Assembly (NCBI RefSeq): GCF_000002985.6
Contig: NC_003283.11
Span: 19,283,501 to 19,347,500 of the forward strand
DNA: 64,000 bases
Source: Caenorhabditis elegans
Taxonomy: Eukaryota > Nematoda > Chromadorea > Rhabditida > Rhabditidae
Direction of reading: 5' to 3'
Shown: positions 1 through 10,148 of the stretch, piece by piece
How positions within the stretch are numbered: the stretch's first letter is position 1
Layout: every line of letters begins with the position of its first letter
Notes under the pieces: model-generated
What the model saw: the letters and a program-made list of their open reading frames with translations, nothing else
What the model was told of the DNA's origin: nothing
Database searches by the model: none
Program-made: the position numbers and the translations under genes

Positions 1-612
1 AACTTCTAGAATTTTCTAGAAAAATCTTAAAACTTTTAGAATTTTCTAGAAAAAACTGAGAATTTCCCAGAAAAATTTTGAAGCATCAGAAACTTCTAGA
101 AAAATCTGAAAAAAAATCTGGAAACTTCTAGAAAAATCTGGAAACTTCTCGAATTTTCTAGAAAAATCTGGAAACTTCTAGAAAAATATATTTAAAAAAT
201 CTGGAAACTTCTAGAAAAATATTCTTAAAAAATCTGGAAACTTCAACAAAAATGTAGGAACTTCTAGAATCTTCTTGAAAAATCTAGAAAAATCTGGAAA
301 CTGCTAGAATTTTCTAGAAAAATCTGGAAACTTCTAAAAAATCTGGAATTTCTTGCATTTTCTAGAAAAAACTGGAAATTTCGAGAAAAATCAAGAAACT
401 GCTAGAACTTTCTAGAAAGTTCAGGAAACTTCTATAATTTTCTGGAAAAATCTAGAAACTTCTAGAATTTTCTAGAAAAAGCTGAAAACTTTAACAAATT
501 TTCAAAACTCCTAGAATTCTCTCAAAAAATCTGGGATATCTTAGAAAAATCTACAAATTTTCAGAACTTCTTTTAAAATCATCTGGAAACTTCTAGAATT
601 TTCTAGAAGATT
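1..612. repeat. Degenerate minisatellite, CTAGAA-rich
   Basis: Irregular tandem units of about 25-35 bp built from variants of CTTCTAGAATTTTCTAGAAA and AATCTGGAAA. The same family recurs at 9280-9850, 10770-11324 and 12563-13140. It lies immediately before the splice acceptor of the first F-box-associated exon, so it is probably intronic. Confidence 0.85.
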
Positions 613-647
613 TTTATATAACATTACAAATCACTTATTCACTTCAG

Positions 648-1094
648 ATAGATACAAATCATACTCCAGAACTTGCGCCAGTGTTTCATACTATTTTATC
701 TGGAAACTTTAAAAAACTGAAAATCAAGTCTCCACTACGTAATCTCGATCACTTGTTGAACATGGACAGTAGCTTAGTGAATCTTCAAAATCACAATTTC
801 ACCGAGAAAGAGCTGAACTTGTTCCTAAAGCATTGGATACTCGGAGTTGCTCATCGAAATCTAAAAACGCTGAGCGCACACAATGAGATAAACGACGAGA
901 CGGCTTTATGGAACGGAATTCGATATCAGGTTCAACCAGAGTCAAGGATAAAAATTACTGAAGATGACTATTTCATTTGGAAGCCATGTCGGGAATACCG
1001 TGGTGGTTACGATATCAAACGGAATGATGGAGTTGAAGCAACACTTTACATTTTCAAAGATTGGCATTGTTTCCATTTTGTTGTTTGGCACTGA
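648..1094 (+). CDS. F-box-associated (FBA_2) protein, 3' exon only
   Basis: A TTCAG acceptor at 643-647 opens an exon that reads without interruption to a TGA at 1092. It encodes the C-terminal two thirds of an FBA_2 domain. Family marks are the ELNLFLKHW motif near residue 60, a GVEAT motif in place of the usual DGTRAT, and a VWH ending. The N-terminal F-box exon and the start of FBA_2 are not visible: upstream is only minisatellite. The 5' exons are therefore outside the window or were lost when the repeat expanded. The exon has no internal stop, so it may still be part of a live gene. The role, by family, is substrate recognition in an SCF ubiquitin ligase. It is diverged from the 14-33 kb cluster members. 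Confidence 0.65.
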   Translation: MDTNHTPELAPVFHTILSGNFKKLKIKSPLRNLDHLLNMDSSLVNLQNHNFTEKELNLFLKHWILGVAHRNLKTLSAHNEINDETALWNGIRYQVQPESRIKITEDDYFIWKPCREYRGGYDIKRNDGVEATLYIFKDWHCFHFVVWH

Positions 1095-2149
1095 ACCAGT
1101 TTGAAAATCAAATTTCAATAAAATTTTTGTGGAAAATTCATTTGTTCAGAATATTTAAAATCATTGAGGTGAAAGCGGCTAAATTGTAAAGGGTCCTCGA
1201 TGCACCATGAGCTGTAAAAGGGCACCACTGGTCTAAACTGGCGTAACTCTAGAACCTGATTAGCTACAAGATTTTTAAGCATATTTTCTGAGAGTTAAAT
1301 TTATGGAAAGGTTTTTTATATTTTTTCAACAACGTATTTTTCATATGTGAAACTACGGTTTTCAACTGAAAAACGCTAATTTTACTTCAATTTTTTAAAA
1401 TTTTCAGTAACAATCATAGATTTTGAATAAGTTTTTAAATAAGTCACAAGATTTCATCAAAATTTAAGTTTCATTTTTTTCAATTTCTTTTGAGAAAATT
1501 GATGAAAACATTTTTTTTTTCCGTCCGAAATGGTTCAAATGTGTAGAATTAATTTTTTTAGCGTATTGGCAGCAAATTACTTACAGAAATTGTTCTCAAA
1601 TCATGCTAGATGGTTCAAAAAACCGAAAAGAAATCGGCGAAATTCAGTACTAAATCAAAAAATTTTGGCAAAATTATAAATTTCTAATTATGTAATATAC
1701 CCACAGATTTATTTAATTGCACCAAAAAGGATTTTTACTACATTCTTTTAAAATTTTAAATAAAAATACCATTAACTGTGCTTTTTTCTAAGACTACAGC
1801 CAGATGTACCCATTCATAGCCAGTGGACAATTTATAACACATTTTTTTAGACATGGCACAACCAAACACCACAAAGATATTATCTAACATTGTTGAACTG
1901 CTCGATGCACCATGTCTCGAAAACTAGTTTTTCATTTCTAATTATCCCCGATTTTGTTGTAATTTTTTCTTTCGATTTTTTTCCGATTTGTTTTGTTTTT
2001 TTTAAATTTTCTTCCTATTGTTTCTTTTGTTTTTTGTTGTTATATCCTGTATTGTTTTTTTATGAAATTTATAATAATTGATAATATTTTATTTTTTAAG
2101 TAAAAAAAGTTAGAAAAAAAAGATTAAAAAAATTACAAAAAAAGTTTTT
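1095..2149. other. AT-rich intergenic, no gene seen
   Basis: It holds the 3' flank of the preceding exon (AATAAA near 1118), poly(A/T) runs and short T-rich ORFs without homology or splice context. The string CTCGATGCACCATG (one base varying) occurs near 1197 and 1903, hinting at an old repeat, but no clear termini were found. Confidence 0.6.
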
Positions 2150-2463
2150 TGTGGTTTTTTGAAAAAAAAAAAGGGGGAACGGTTCCAACAGGGACTTTTG
2201 CTTGTGGTTCATTTTCCAGATAGAATAGCCTCAAGTTTGGGTGTCTTAGCCGAAGATTGTACCGATTGTGCAGAAGCTCTCCGTCAATTGGGCCAAGTTG
2301 AAGTCGGCTTCCAACATGGACAACATTAATTCGGCATTTTACAACTTTCAAATAACGAGTAAGTTTTTTCGATTGTTTTTTTAAACACATTTTAACTATT
2401 TTCAGCGCAATCTTATTATTTGGACCACGGCGCGCAATGATCAGTGTTGAACAACACTTGCAG
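2150..2463. pseudogene. PAZ-like module, broken by an internal inversion
   Basis: Two halves of the same domain lie on opposite strands. On the minus strand, 2292 down to about 2150 encodes RYNLRLRHPNLRLFYLENE, matching the C-terminal half of the intact copy at 3509-4112. On the plus strand, about 2293-2463 encodes VEVGFQHG, a stop, then GILQLSNNE. A 34-bp intron-like gap (GTAAGT...TTTCAG) follows, then AILLFGPRRAMISVEQH, the N-terminal half. The simplest reading is one inversion inside an ancestral minus-strand copy, followed by decay. The plus half runs straight into the dispersed module starting near 2464. Confidence 0.6.
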
Positions 2464-2900
2464 AAGGGCATCACACAAACACCCAAAAAAAAGAAGAATA
2501 GTCTAGGTCCTACTAAATGAGTCAAGAGGGCTACGTTTTTAATCAGCTGTTGGCAATCTCCTCCGCCCACCCACTCCCACATTTGTCGAGAACGCGTATG
2601 GGAAACCGTCGGTTACATAAGATTTGGGAACGGAGATGGATTATTAGATTGTATACAACAATTATGACACATTTTGATGGACCGTCACGATAATCCTTTC
2701 CGTCTTGGCACGTCTTACAGAATAACGAAGCAACAAATGGAAGAGTGGTAATTCTTTTGAAAAAAAAAATATTCAAAAACTAATTTTGAATAGTGCCATT
2801 TTGTAGAGCATGTTTTATTTAGTACAATTGCAGTTTTTTCATCTCCTCAATTTACAATATTACCCGAGATATATGCGTTTTACTGAAAATTTGGCAATTT
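2464..2900 (+). repeat. Dispersed module, copy 1
   Basis: It begins GGGCATCACACAAACACCC and continues through GTCGAGAACRCGTATGGGAA and TTTTGTAGAGCATGTTTTAT. Further copies lie at 4525-5175 and 7835-8310. The first about 60 bases resemble a decayed version of the PAZ-like coding sequence (HPK followed by basic residues), so the module may derive from that gene family. No intact reading frame. Confidence 0.65.
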
Positions 2901-2969
2901 ATGTACCTAACAATATCGATTTTCTGAGTGGCTGGGGGATTAGTGACATTGTCAGCGGTTCAAGTTCAA

Positions 2970-3425
2970 TTCTAGCGCGGGCAAAATACAACTTTTAGGT
3001 CCAGAAACTTATCCATAACATTAGAAAAAAATTTAGAATTCAAATCTATGAAAATCCTACCAAAATTCCAAAATTTTTTTTTGCAAAAATGTGCAGTCAT
3101 ATGTATGTAAAAATTGAATTGGAAACAAAAACCCCTCTAGCGCGGCCAACATTGAATTTCTCGACCCAGAAACTCACCAATAATCTTAGAAAAAAATTAT
3201 CTATTCAGGGACATATCAATTCTCCCGAAATTCCAAAATTCTTATTTTTGTTTTTTTGTGCCTGTATATGCCTGTAAAAAATGAATTGGAAACAAAAACC
3301 CCTCTATCGCGGCTAAAATACAAACTTGTAGGTCCAGAAACTTATCCATAATATTTTAAAAAAATTTAGAATCCAAATTTATGAAAATCCTACCAAAATT
3401 CCAAAATTGTTATTTTTGTTAAAGA
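2970..3425 (+). repeat. Three tandem units of about 165 bp
   Basis: Units start near 2973, 3138 and 3303. Each contains a CTCTAGCGCGG-like string, GTCCAGAAACTTATCCATAA (or a close variant) and CCTACCAAAATTCCAAAATT. No coding capacity is evident. Confidence 0.7.
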
Positions 3426-3508
3426 AAAAATATAAAGAAAAAACACAAAATTTAGCGTTTTCGGATTTGTCTCAAAGCTGCACGAGATTTGCGCCCACAA
3501 ATCAGTTT

Positions 3509-4112
3509 TCAGCTGAGGAGACTGTGTACGGTATTTTTTTTTAAGTTTAAAAAAGAAAAAATAAATTTTATTTGTTTAAAAGTATTAAAAAAACAGTTAA
3601 AAAAGGTTAAGAAAGAACTTTTTTTGTGATTTAAAAAAAAAGGTGTTTCCACCGGTGATTTTGCCTGCGTCTCGTTGGTGAAATGGAATAGTCTTAGTTT
3701 CGGGTGTCTTAGCTCCACGTTGTAGCGTCTGCGGAAATGTTCTTCTACTGTTATCATTTGTCGTCTTGGTCCAAACATCAAATACGCACTGAAAATGGTT
3801 AAAATTTGATGAGAAAAAAAACAAATCTAAAAAAACTTACTCGTTGTTGGATAATTGAATGATTCCGGTTTTCCTTCTTCCGTGTTGATAAACAACTTCG
3901 ACATTTCCAAAATTTTTTTTAGGCATGTGTTTCTTGATTGAAATTTTCACGTCTATTCCAGTTGGAACACTGAAAAGAACAAATTTAATTAAAATTGTAA
4001 AAAATAGTAAAACTCACGTTATCGTCTCTGCAAGTTTTTTGATGTTTGACAGATATTCTAAATGTTCTTTCCCTTTAATAATCTTTTCCATGATCACAAT
4101 TTTCGCTTTCAT
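3509..4112 (-). CDS. Small PAZ-domain-like protein (Argonaute-type)
   Basis: Three exons in phase: complement(join(3509..3788,3841..3969,4018..4112)), 167 codons plus stop, with consensus introns of 52 and 48 bp. Exon 1 is helical and charged (MEKIIKGKEHLEYLSNIKK). Exons 2-3 encode a segment resembling the PAZ domain of Argonaute proteins: a basic strand GRRKTGIIQLSNNE, then TVEEHFRRRYNVELRHPKLR, equivalent to the YF..RYN..LRYP..P motif, then QAKSPVE where Argonautes have a YPVEL-type strand. No MID or PIWI domain is nearby. The last about 40 residues are low complexity (Lys/Phe) and may be read-through into UTR-like sequence. It could be a truncated Argonaute gene, a stand-alone PAZ-like protein, or a remnant. 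The PAZ assignment rests on motif recognition only. Confidence 0.5.
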
Positions 4113-4194
4113 TTCTGCTAAAAAAAATTATTTTATAAATAATATAGAAAAATTTCTTTCCTTAATTTTGTTAATTTTGTTATAACGAATTTTT

Positions 4195-4318
4195 TAGATG
4201 CAAGTTTTATTACTTATTTGCGGAAACGGCTGGAACTGGAAAAAGTGCATTTGTAAAATTCTTTGCATCAAAAGTGAAAAGTAACGAATTGATAATGGTT
4301 TTTTCAAAACAAAATTAG
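4195..4318 (+). other. P-loop fragment, helicase-like
   Basis: After a TTTTTTAG acceptor-like string the plus strand reads about 39 codons to a stop, with a Walker A motif AGTGKSAFVK. AGTGK[ST] followed by hydrophobic residues is typical of PIF1/Helitron-type helicases. A following TTTTTCAG near 4341 could start another exon, but that exon is not recognisable. Probably a decayed fragment. Confidence 0.3.
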
Positions 4319-4524
4319 TATTTAAAAAATTTATTTTTCAGCATCCGTCTTTAAAGAGTTCCGAAGAGTAAGAGGTCTACTGGTTTTTTATAGGGTGTCA
4401 TAGAAAAGTACAGTACTCTAAATTGTCACAAAAATCAGTACCTCGTGGTAAAAAATACGCAACCTGGTCAAAAGCCCACTCTACTGATCGCAAACATTCT
4501 AAAAAGCTTCCGATAAAAAAAATT

Positions 4525-5175
4525 TTTTAAAGCCCATACTATGTATATAAAATAAAAACTTACATTTTCCATTCCCAGCAGAAGAATTAAAACTAAATAA
4601 TTCAGAAAAAATAGAAGTAGAAGGGCATCACACAAACACCCGAAAAAGCAGAATAGTCTAGGTCCTACTGAATGAGTCGGGTGGGCAATGTTTTTAATCA
4701 GCTATTGGCAATCTCCCCGCCCTCCCACTCACACATTTGTCGAGAACACGTATGGGAAACCGTCGGTGACATAAGATTTGGGAACGGAGATGGATCATTA
4801 GATTGTATACACAACAATTATGACAAATTAGAACTGGCACGTCTTACAGAATAACGAAGCAACAAATGGAATCACCTTGCAGAGTGCTGAATCTTTTAAA
4901 ATCTTTTAAAATTTTAATCGGGCAAAAAATACTACCTTTTTTACAAATGCTGGCAAATTTTTATTTCCAAACCGATTGGTTTGGAACCAATTGGAATAGT
5001 GCCATTTTGTAGAGCATGTTTTATTTACTATTAGTACAATTGCAGTGTTTTTCGTCTGAATTTGCAATATTACCCGATATATAAGTGTTTTTTTTCTGAA
5101 AATTTGGCAATTCATGTGCCTAACAATATCGATTTTCAGAGTGGCAGGTGGGATTAGTGACATCTTCAGCGGTTT
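4525..5175 (+). repeat. Dispersed module, copy 2
   Basis: It shares AAAGCCCATACTATGTA through GGGCATCACACAAACACCCG and on to ACAATATCGATTTTC with copies 1 and 3. This copy has the longest 3' part (to about 5175), including GGCAATTCATGTGCCTAACA, also seen near 2900 in copy 1. No conserved frame across copies. Confidence 0.65.
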
Positions 5176-5348
5176 TCCTAGGAGTATACTAACCTCGAGT
5201 GATCATCTGATCTGTTGCCAGTTATGCAGGTACAGTTGAAAAGAGGTCAGTCCTATCTTCCCAACACCAATCAATAATCTGATCCCATCTTAATCACCCC
5301 TACATTATTTCTCCCAGTCTTTTTCATTCCTTTCTCCATTCTACCGTC

Positions 5349-6389
5349 ATGACAAGTGCCTTCCCAATTCTCCGACTACCTGCAAACGCTTTGACCAATT
5401 CACTTCGGTATCTGGATTTCCAAAATTTGTAAGTTAACGCTTAACATGGATTTTTTCAACTTCTCTATTTTTTCTTCAGACTCAACTTTTCATTGGTATC
5501 AAAATCTGCACAACAAGCTGCCAGAATGCTAAACTACAAAGGAAATATTTTCATAAACTTTGACCGAAACATACAGCTAAGAGTCGTCGTGATAAACAAA
5601 ACGTAAGTTGACGATGCATATGATACAGACAGTTTTACAAGAAAATAGGAGAATAAGGTCTGAGTGAGCCTAAGCCTGTTTCCTTCGCGAATTTTATACG
5701 AACCTCAATAATATTATTTTTTCAGCCATACCACCGAAATAATAATAGAGAACTTTCAACTCAGAGACTGGATAAACACTGCTCTTTGCATTCTCCCCAC
5801 TTATAATTTGCTTTGTAAAATCACAAAACTTCATCACAACTTTAGAAAACTGTATAACGAGCTGGATGGTCTTTTATTTTTCCGTTTGGATCTGAACCTT
5901 GGAAATTCGCCAGCTCTCAATCCAGAGTGGCAATCGTGGCTATGGAAGTTTGTTCAGAAATACTCTGATAATGGGCTTATTATTTATACAACTGCAAATC
6001 TCCCAAACGGCAATATGTATCATCAAATTCTGGGATCGTCTCGTAGAAATGTGCAAGTACAGACACGATGCACACTTTCCGATTTGCTTGCTATGAGATG
6101 TACCAATGTACTTTTATGCACACCTATCTATCCGGAGGAATTCAATTTGTTCCTGAAACACTGGATCAAAGGAGCAAATGAAGTCGTTGAAACGCTCTAT
6201 GTCGAGATCGAATATGTAAATGAGTTCACTGACCTGATATTCAGGGATATCAAATGTTGGAACACACCAAAACAGGCCGCAAAAAGAAGAAGAAGAATTA
6301 AAATAAGAAAGGATATCTACAGCTGTGCCGGAGTTAGGGCTACTTTGGCGATTAGTAGATGGTCTGTTGAAATGTGTGTTTGGAAATAA
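5349..6389 (+). CDS. F-box B-type protein (F-box + FBA_2)
   Basis: Join(5349..5428,5480..5602,5726..6389), all junctions in phase, 288 residues. Exon 1 encodes MTSAFPILRLPANALTNSLR and exon 2 continues with NFSLVSKSAQQA: the F-box, which docks a Skp1-like adaptor of an SCF ubiquitin ligase. Exon 3 encodes the FBA_2 domain, with LNLFLKHWIKG about 95 residues before the end, RIKIRKDIYSCAGVRAT and a VWK C-terminus. It is diverged from the 14-33 kb group: DIYSCAG replaces DIYRCDG, and a Lys/Arg run sits before it. The ATG chosen is the only one giving the F-box in phase and fits family starts (MT.. F P I L . L P). AATAAA at 6421 is a plausible poly(A) signal. Confidence 0.85.
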
Positions 6390-7214
6390 TTTGTTGTTTT
6401 ATGGTCTTTTGAATTGTGGAAATAAAATGCTTAAAGATATCATCAATGATGCATAAGTTTGTCTTTGACCCGGAAAAGGACCGAGACTAGGAACTAGAAA
6501 CTAGGGACTAGGGACTTTCCGTACAAGCTATAATACTTTGATTGGCATTTTCTGGTATTTTGACTATGCTGAACAGTTTTATGAAATAAAAAAGCATGAC
6601 TCCATATGATTTTCCCAAACTTTTGAATTTTTGAAAAAAAAACCTGTGAAATTTGCGGATTGATCACCCTATTTTTTGTTGTTTTCTTCTCTGATTTGTT
6701 TTTTTTTGTTATATGTTCCATTGTTTTTTTAGTGAAAATTCATTGCTGATACCGTATTTCTTCTATTAATATGGCTGCAATACTATTTTTCAATGTTCTT
6801 CCCGGTTGCAATACTAATAGGGAGTGCATTACTAATTTTAAGAACATTTTTCTGACTTTTAGCTTTCTAGTTTTTTTCTGAAAAATCTCGAATCTTATGT
6901 AAAAATTCCGAAAATTTGATTTTAATTGTAACATATAAGTTCAAAACAACGCTGTGAAAAACTGTTGCAAAATAGGCTTTTTTTTTTGAAATCCTGAAAT
7001 AAACGACGGGCTTGCAATAAAAAAGAGTAAACGCAAGACTATTAGAGAGTGCAAGTCTGATAGTGAGGCCAATAGAAGATATACGGTATTTATTTTTTTT
7101 AATTTAAAAAAGAAAAGAAAAATACATTTTATTTTTTAAAAAGTAAAAAAATTACAAAAACAGTTTAAAAAAACAATTTTTTGTGGTTTTTAAATAAAAA
7201 AAGGTGGCAGACAA
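6390..7214. other. Intergenic, no gene seen
   Basis: AT-rich. The only patterned sequence is a short CTAGGGACTAGG-type repeat at about 6486-6518, also found near 14030-14060 and 17050. Short ORFs here lack homology or splice context. Confidence 0.6.
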
Positions 7215-7760
7215 TCAAATTCTTCTGATTATGGCAGCTTCCACAGGAGTCTTTGCTTGCTCCTCGTTTTGGAAATGGAATCTCCTTCTTGGTCCTAATA
7301 ATAAAGTTGCGCTGAAAATAGTTCAAATTTGATGAGAAAAAAAAACAATCTAAAAAACTTACTCGTTGTTGGATAATTGAATTATTCCGGCTTTCCGTTG
7401 TCCGTGATGCTATACAACTTCGACATTTCCAAAATTTCGAAGTAGTTGATTTACGTGCTCCAATGGTATTGTTTCCCATCCATCAATTATGGAGTCCAGG
7501 AAACCGAGCATTGGTCTCAAATATGCCATCTTAAAAATTATTAATTAATGAAAAAAAGATTAAAATAATTTATTTGAAAAAAAAGCAGAGTGTCTTAGCA
7601 CTCTAAATCGGCGTATGTTAAACATACTACCGTATTCTTGGTCTAAAAATTATTTTTTTTGAAAAAAAATTCAGGAAAAACCCACAAATCGTTTGCGTAA
7701 GAATTAGGCATGTCTCTTAATAGAAATATTCAAGTCTATTCCAGTTGGAATGCTGAAAAG
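7215..7760 (-). pseudogene. PAZ-like module with internal deletion
   Basis: Minus-strand remnants align with the intact copy at 3509-4112. IPTGIDLNISIKRH lies at about 7720-7755, then NFGNVEVV, a stop, and RKAGIIQLSNNE (about 7370-7445). A TTTTCAG acceptor is followed by ATLLLGPRRRFHFQNEEQAKTPVE. About 25 residues covering the HFRRRYN..LRHP motif are missing between GPRR and FHF, and an in-frame stop interrupts the second exon. Upstream, about 7450-7530 encodes LRPMLGFLDSIIDGWETIPL, not seen in the intact copy, which could be a more N-terminal part of the ancestral protein. Confidence 0.55.
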
Positions 7761-7834
7761 AACAAATTAAATTAAAATTGAAAAAAATCCTTCGTATCCG
7801 CCTTTTTGAAAACTTTCTATAAAATTTTTTTTAA

Positions 7835-8310
7835 AGCCCATACTATGTAAATAAAATAAAAACTTACATTTTCCATTTCCAGCAGAAGAATTGAAACTAA
7901 ATAATTCAGAAAAAATAAAAGTAGAAGGGCATCACACAAACACCCGAAAAAAAGAAGAATAGTCTAGGTCCTACTGAATGAGTCGGGTGGGCAACGTCTT
8001 TAATCAGCAATTGGCGATCTCCCCGCCCTTCCACTCACATAATTGTCGAGAACACGTATGGGAAACCGTCGGTGACATAAGATTTGGAACGGAGATGGAT
8101 CGTTAGATTGTATACAACAGTTATGACAAATTTTGATGGACCGTCACGATACTCCGATCCGTCTTGGCACCTCTTACAGAATAACAAAGCAAGAAATGGA
8201 AGAATGGTAATTCTTTTGAAAAAAAAAATATTCAAAAACTTATTTTGAATAGTGCCATTTTGTAGAGCATGTTTTATTTAGTACAATTGCAGTTTTCTCA
8301 TCTCCTCAAT
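7835..8310 (+). repeat. Dispersed module, copy 3
   Basis: It closely matches copies at 2464 and 4525, including GGGCATCACACAAACACCCG and GTCGAGAACACGTATGGGAA. It ends at AGTACAATTGCAGTTTT near 8295, where the three copies diverge. Confidence 0.65.
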
Positions 8311-8484
8311 TTACAATCATGACACCTTTTATCTGTAGAGTCGTAAATCAATTGAAAGATTTATTCAGAGCAAGCTTCGTACTTATTTCAGAAAAAATTA
8401 AACAAGAATATGATTTTTTTTTGACCTTGAAAAAGCCTCTATTTAAGCACCTACGAAAATCACTAAAAAGTACGCTATTTTGTT

Positions 8485-8928
8485 ATGTCCACTGTCAACA
8501 AAACGCTGTACAACAAAACGCCGAAAACTCTTCCAACTGGCCGATGGAAGCGCTCTGCAGATGTGCCACTACCATCACCATCACCACCACCACCACCACA
8601 ACAACTAACCCCTGACACGTTTCCCGAGGCTGAAGCTGTCGCAACCGGAGCTCCACAATCACCACCGAAAACTACAAAAAGTACACGAGAGGCCTGTAAG
8701 TTTATCAGCCTTATAGTTGCAGCTTATTTTTACATATTTTTTTCACAGAAATACCTTGAGGGTAAAGCTGAGGAAGCTTTGTTCCCCACTGCTGCCGCAT
8801 CAACAATCCACCCCAAGTACATCTACGATGCCAGTACGCTCATTCTACCAATGTGTTTCGACTGTAGAAGTGCGAGCCGACATCTTGATATGAAGATTGT
8901 CGACGATGATAACCAACAGCTGTGTTAG
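8485..8928 (+). CDS. Uncharacterised proline-rich protein, possibly frameshifted
   Basis: An open frame of 147 codons starts at an ATG. Residues about 28-60 are Pro/Ser/Thr-rich (PSPSPPPPPQQL), and the C-terminal half holds KYLEGKAEEALF and LPMCFDCRSASRHLDM. A textbook intron (GTAAGT at 8696, TTTTTTTCACAG to 8748, 53 bp) lies in the middle, but removing it shifts phase and creates an immediate stop. Read straight through, the intron would encode a hydrophobic stretch (FISLIVAAYFYIFF). Either the gene is a frameshifted pseudogene, the intron is retained as a membrane segment, or the start lies in another exon. No family recognised. Confidence 0.35.
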   Translation: MSTVNKTLYNKTPKTLPTGRWKRSADVPLPSPSPPPPPQQLTPDTFPEAEAVATGAPQSPPKTTKSTREACKFISLIVAAYFYIFFSQKYLEGKAEEALFPTAAASTIHPKYIYDASTLILPMCFDCRSASRHLDMKIVDDDNQQLC

Positions 8929-9099
8929 TTAATTATTTTTTAAAGAGGCGTTAAAAAATTCTTCCGACATGATGTCTTACTCGTGAAGAGACGTCTACAG
9001 AACCGGCAATCTACCACCGAAACTAATTCTAAGATCTAATATTTTTCCAGTACGAATAAATTTATTCATGTTCATCATCAGTTTTCGGTATAAAATTGT

Positions 9100-9265
9100 T
9101 TTACAGTAGGATTACTGTTGTTTGGGAAAATTGAGTTTTCGTCTTTTGAAGAGATATTGGTTCGAGGTTAGTGGAGGGATATGGTTGGGGTACTGTAGTA
9201 GTCCTGTAGGGGTACTGTAGGAGTACTGTAGGATTACTGTAGTTTGGGAAAAAATTAGTTTTTTT
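9100..9265. repeat. GTACTGTAG-type dispersed repeat
   Basis: Several GTACTGTAG/ATTACTGTAG strings and TTTGAAGAGATATYGGTT. A related copy sits at about 37910-38050 in the centre of the inverted duplication. No coding potential. Confidence 0.6.
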
Positions 9266-9279
9266 CTTTTGATGTATCT

Positions 9280-9850
9280 TGGACCTTCTAGAATTTTCTA
9301 GAAAAATCATAAAAGTTCTACGATTTCTAAAAACGAATTGAAAATTTAAAAAAGTTCCAGAATTTTCTAAGAAAATCTGGAAACTTCTAGAATTTTTTAA
9401 AAAATTCAGGAAAATTCTAGAGTTTTCTAGAAAAATCTGGACAGTTCTAGAATTTCTAAAAATAATTTGGAAAGTTCTACAATTTAAAGAAAAATCTAGA
9501 AACTTCTAGACATTTCTAGAAAGTTCTAGAATTTTCTATGTAAATCTGGAAACTTCTACAAGTTTCTAGAAAAATCTGGGAACTTCCTAAATTTTCTAGA
9601 AAAATCTAGAAACTTCTACAAGTTTCTAGAAAAATCTGGGAACTTCCTAAATTTTCTAGAAAAATCTAGAAACTTCTAGAACTTTCTAGAAAATTCAGGA
9701 AAACTTTAGAACTTTCTAGAAAAATTTGGAAAGTTCTACAATTGCTAGAAAAGTCTAGAAACTTCTAGAACGTTCTAAAAAAGGTCATTAAAGTTCTAGA
9801 TTTTTTATGGAAGTGTGGAAACTTTTTGAATTTTCTAGAAAGTTATAGAA
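9280..9850. repeat. CTAGAA-rich minisatellite
   Basis: Same family as 1-612. A perfect local duplication of about 60 bp (starting near 9546 and 9606, containing CTTCTACAAGTTTCTAGAAA) shows recent expansion. Confidence 0.85.
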
Positions 9851-9865
9851 GACATTACAATTTAT

Positions 9866-10096
9866 AAAAAAATTGGTACTTGTGTATTATATGCCCTTAT
9901 TTTCAAATTAAGTTAAATTTTCCCTAATTCCTCCAATTAAATAAAACGTGATATGCATTTTTCCTTTTTAGGCTTAGAAAATGTTATATCCTAATGTAAG
10001 CCTAAAAATACAAAAGTGCGGTCACGTTTTTATTTTCCATAACTTAAAAAATTACCATTAAAATGAGGGCATGTAATACACAAGTACCAAAAAATT
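9866..10096. mobile_element. MITE with terminal inverted repeats
   Basis: The left end reads TTGGTACTTGTGTATTA..ATGCCC and the right end reads the reverse complement (GGGCATGTAATACACAAGTACC). The arms are about 45 bp with mismatches and the total is about 230 bp. The centre carries a second short inverted pair (AGGCTTAGAAAATG / TAAGCCTAAAAA). No transposase. Confidence 0.7.
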
Positions 10097-10148
10097 TAGC
10101 GCACGCCAGTCGGAGCACGTTACTGATAAATTTAAAAAAAATCCTCAC

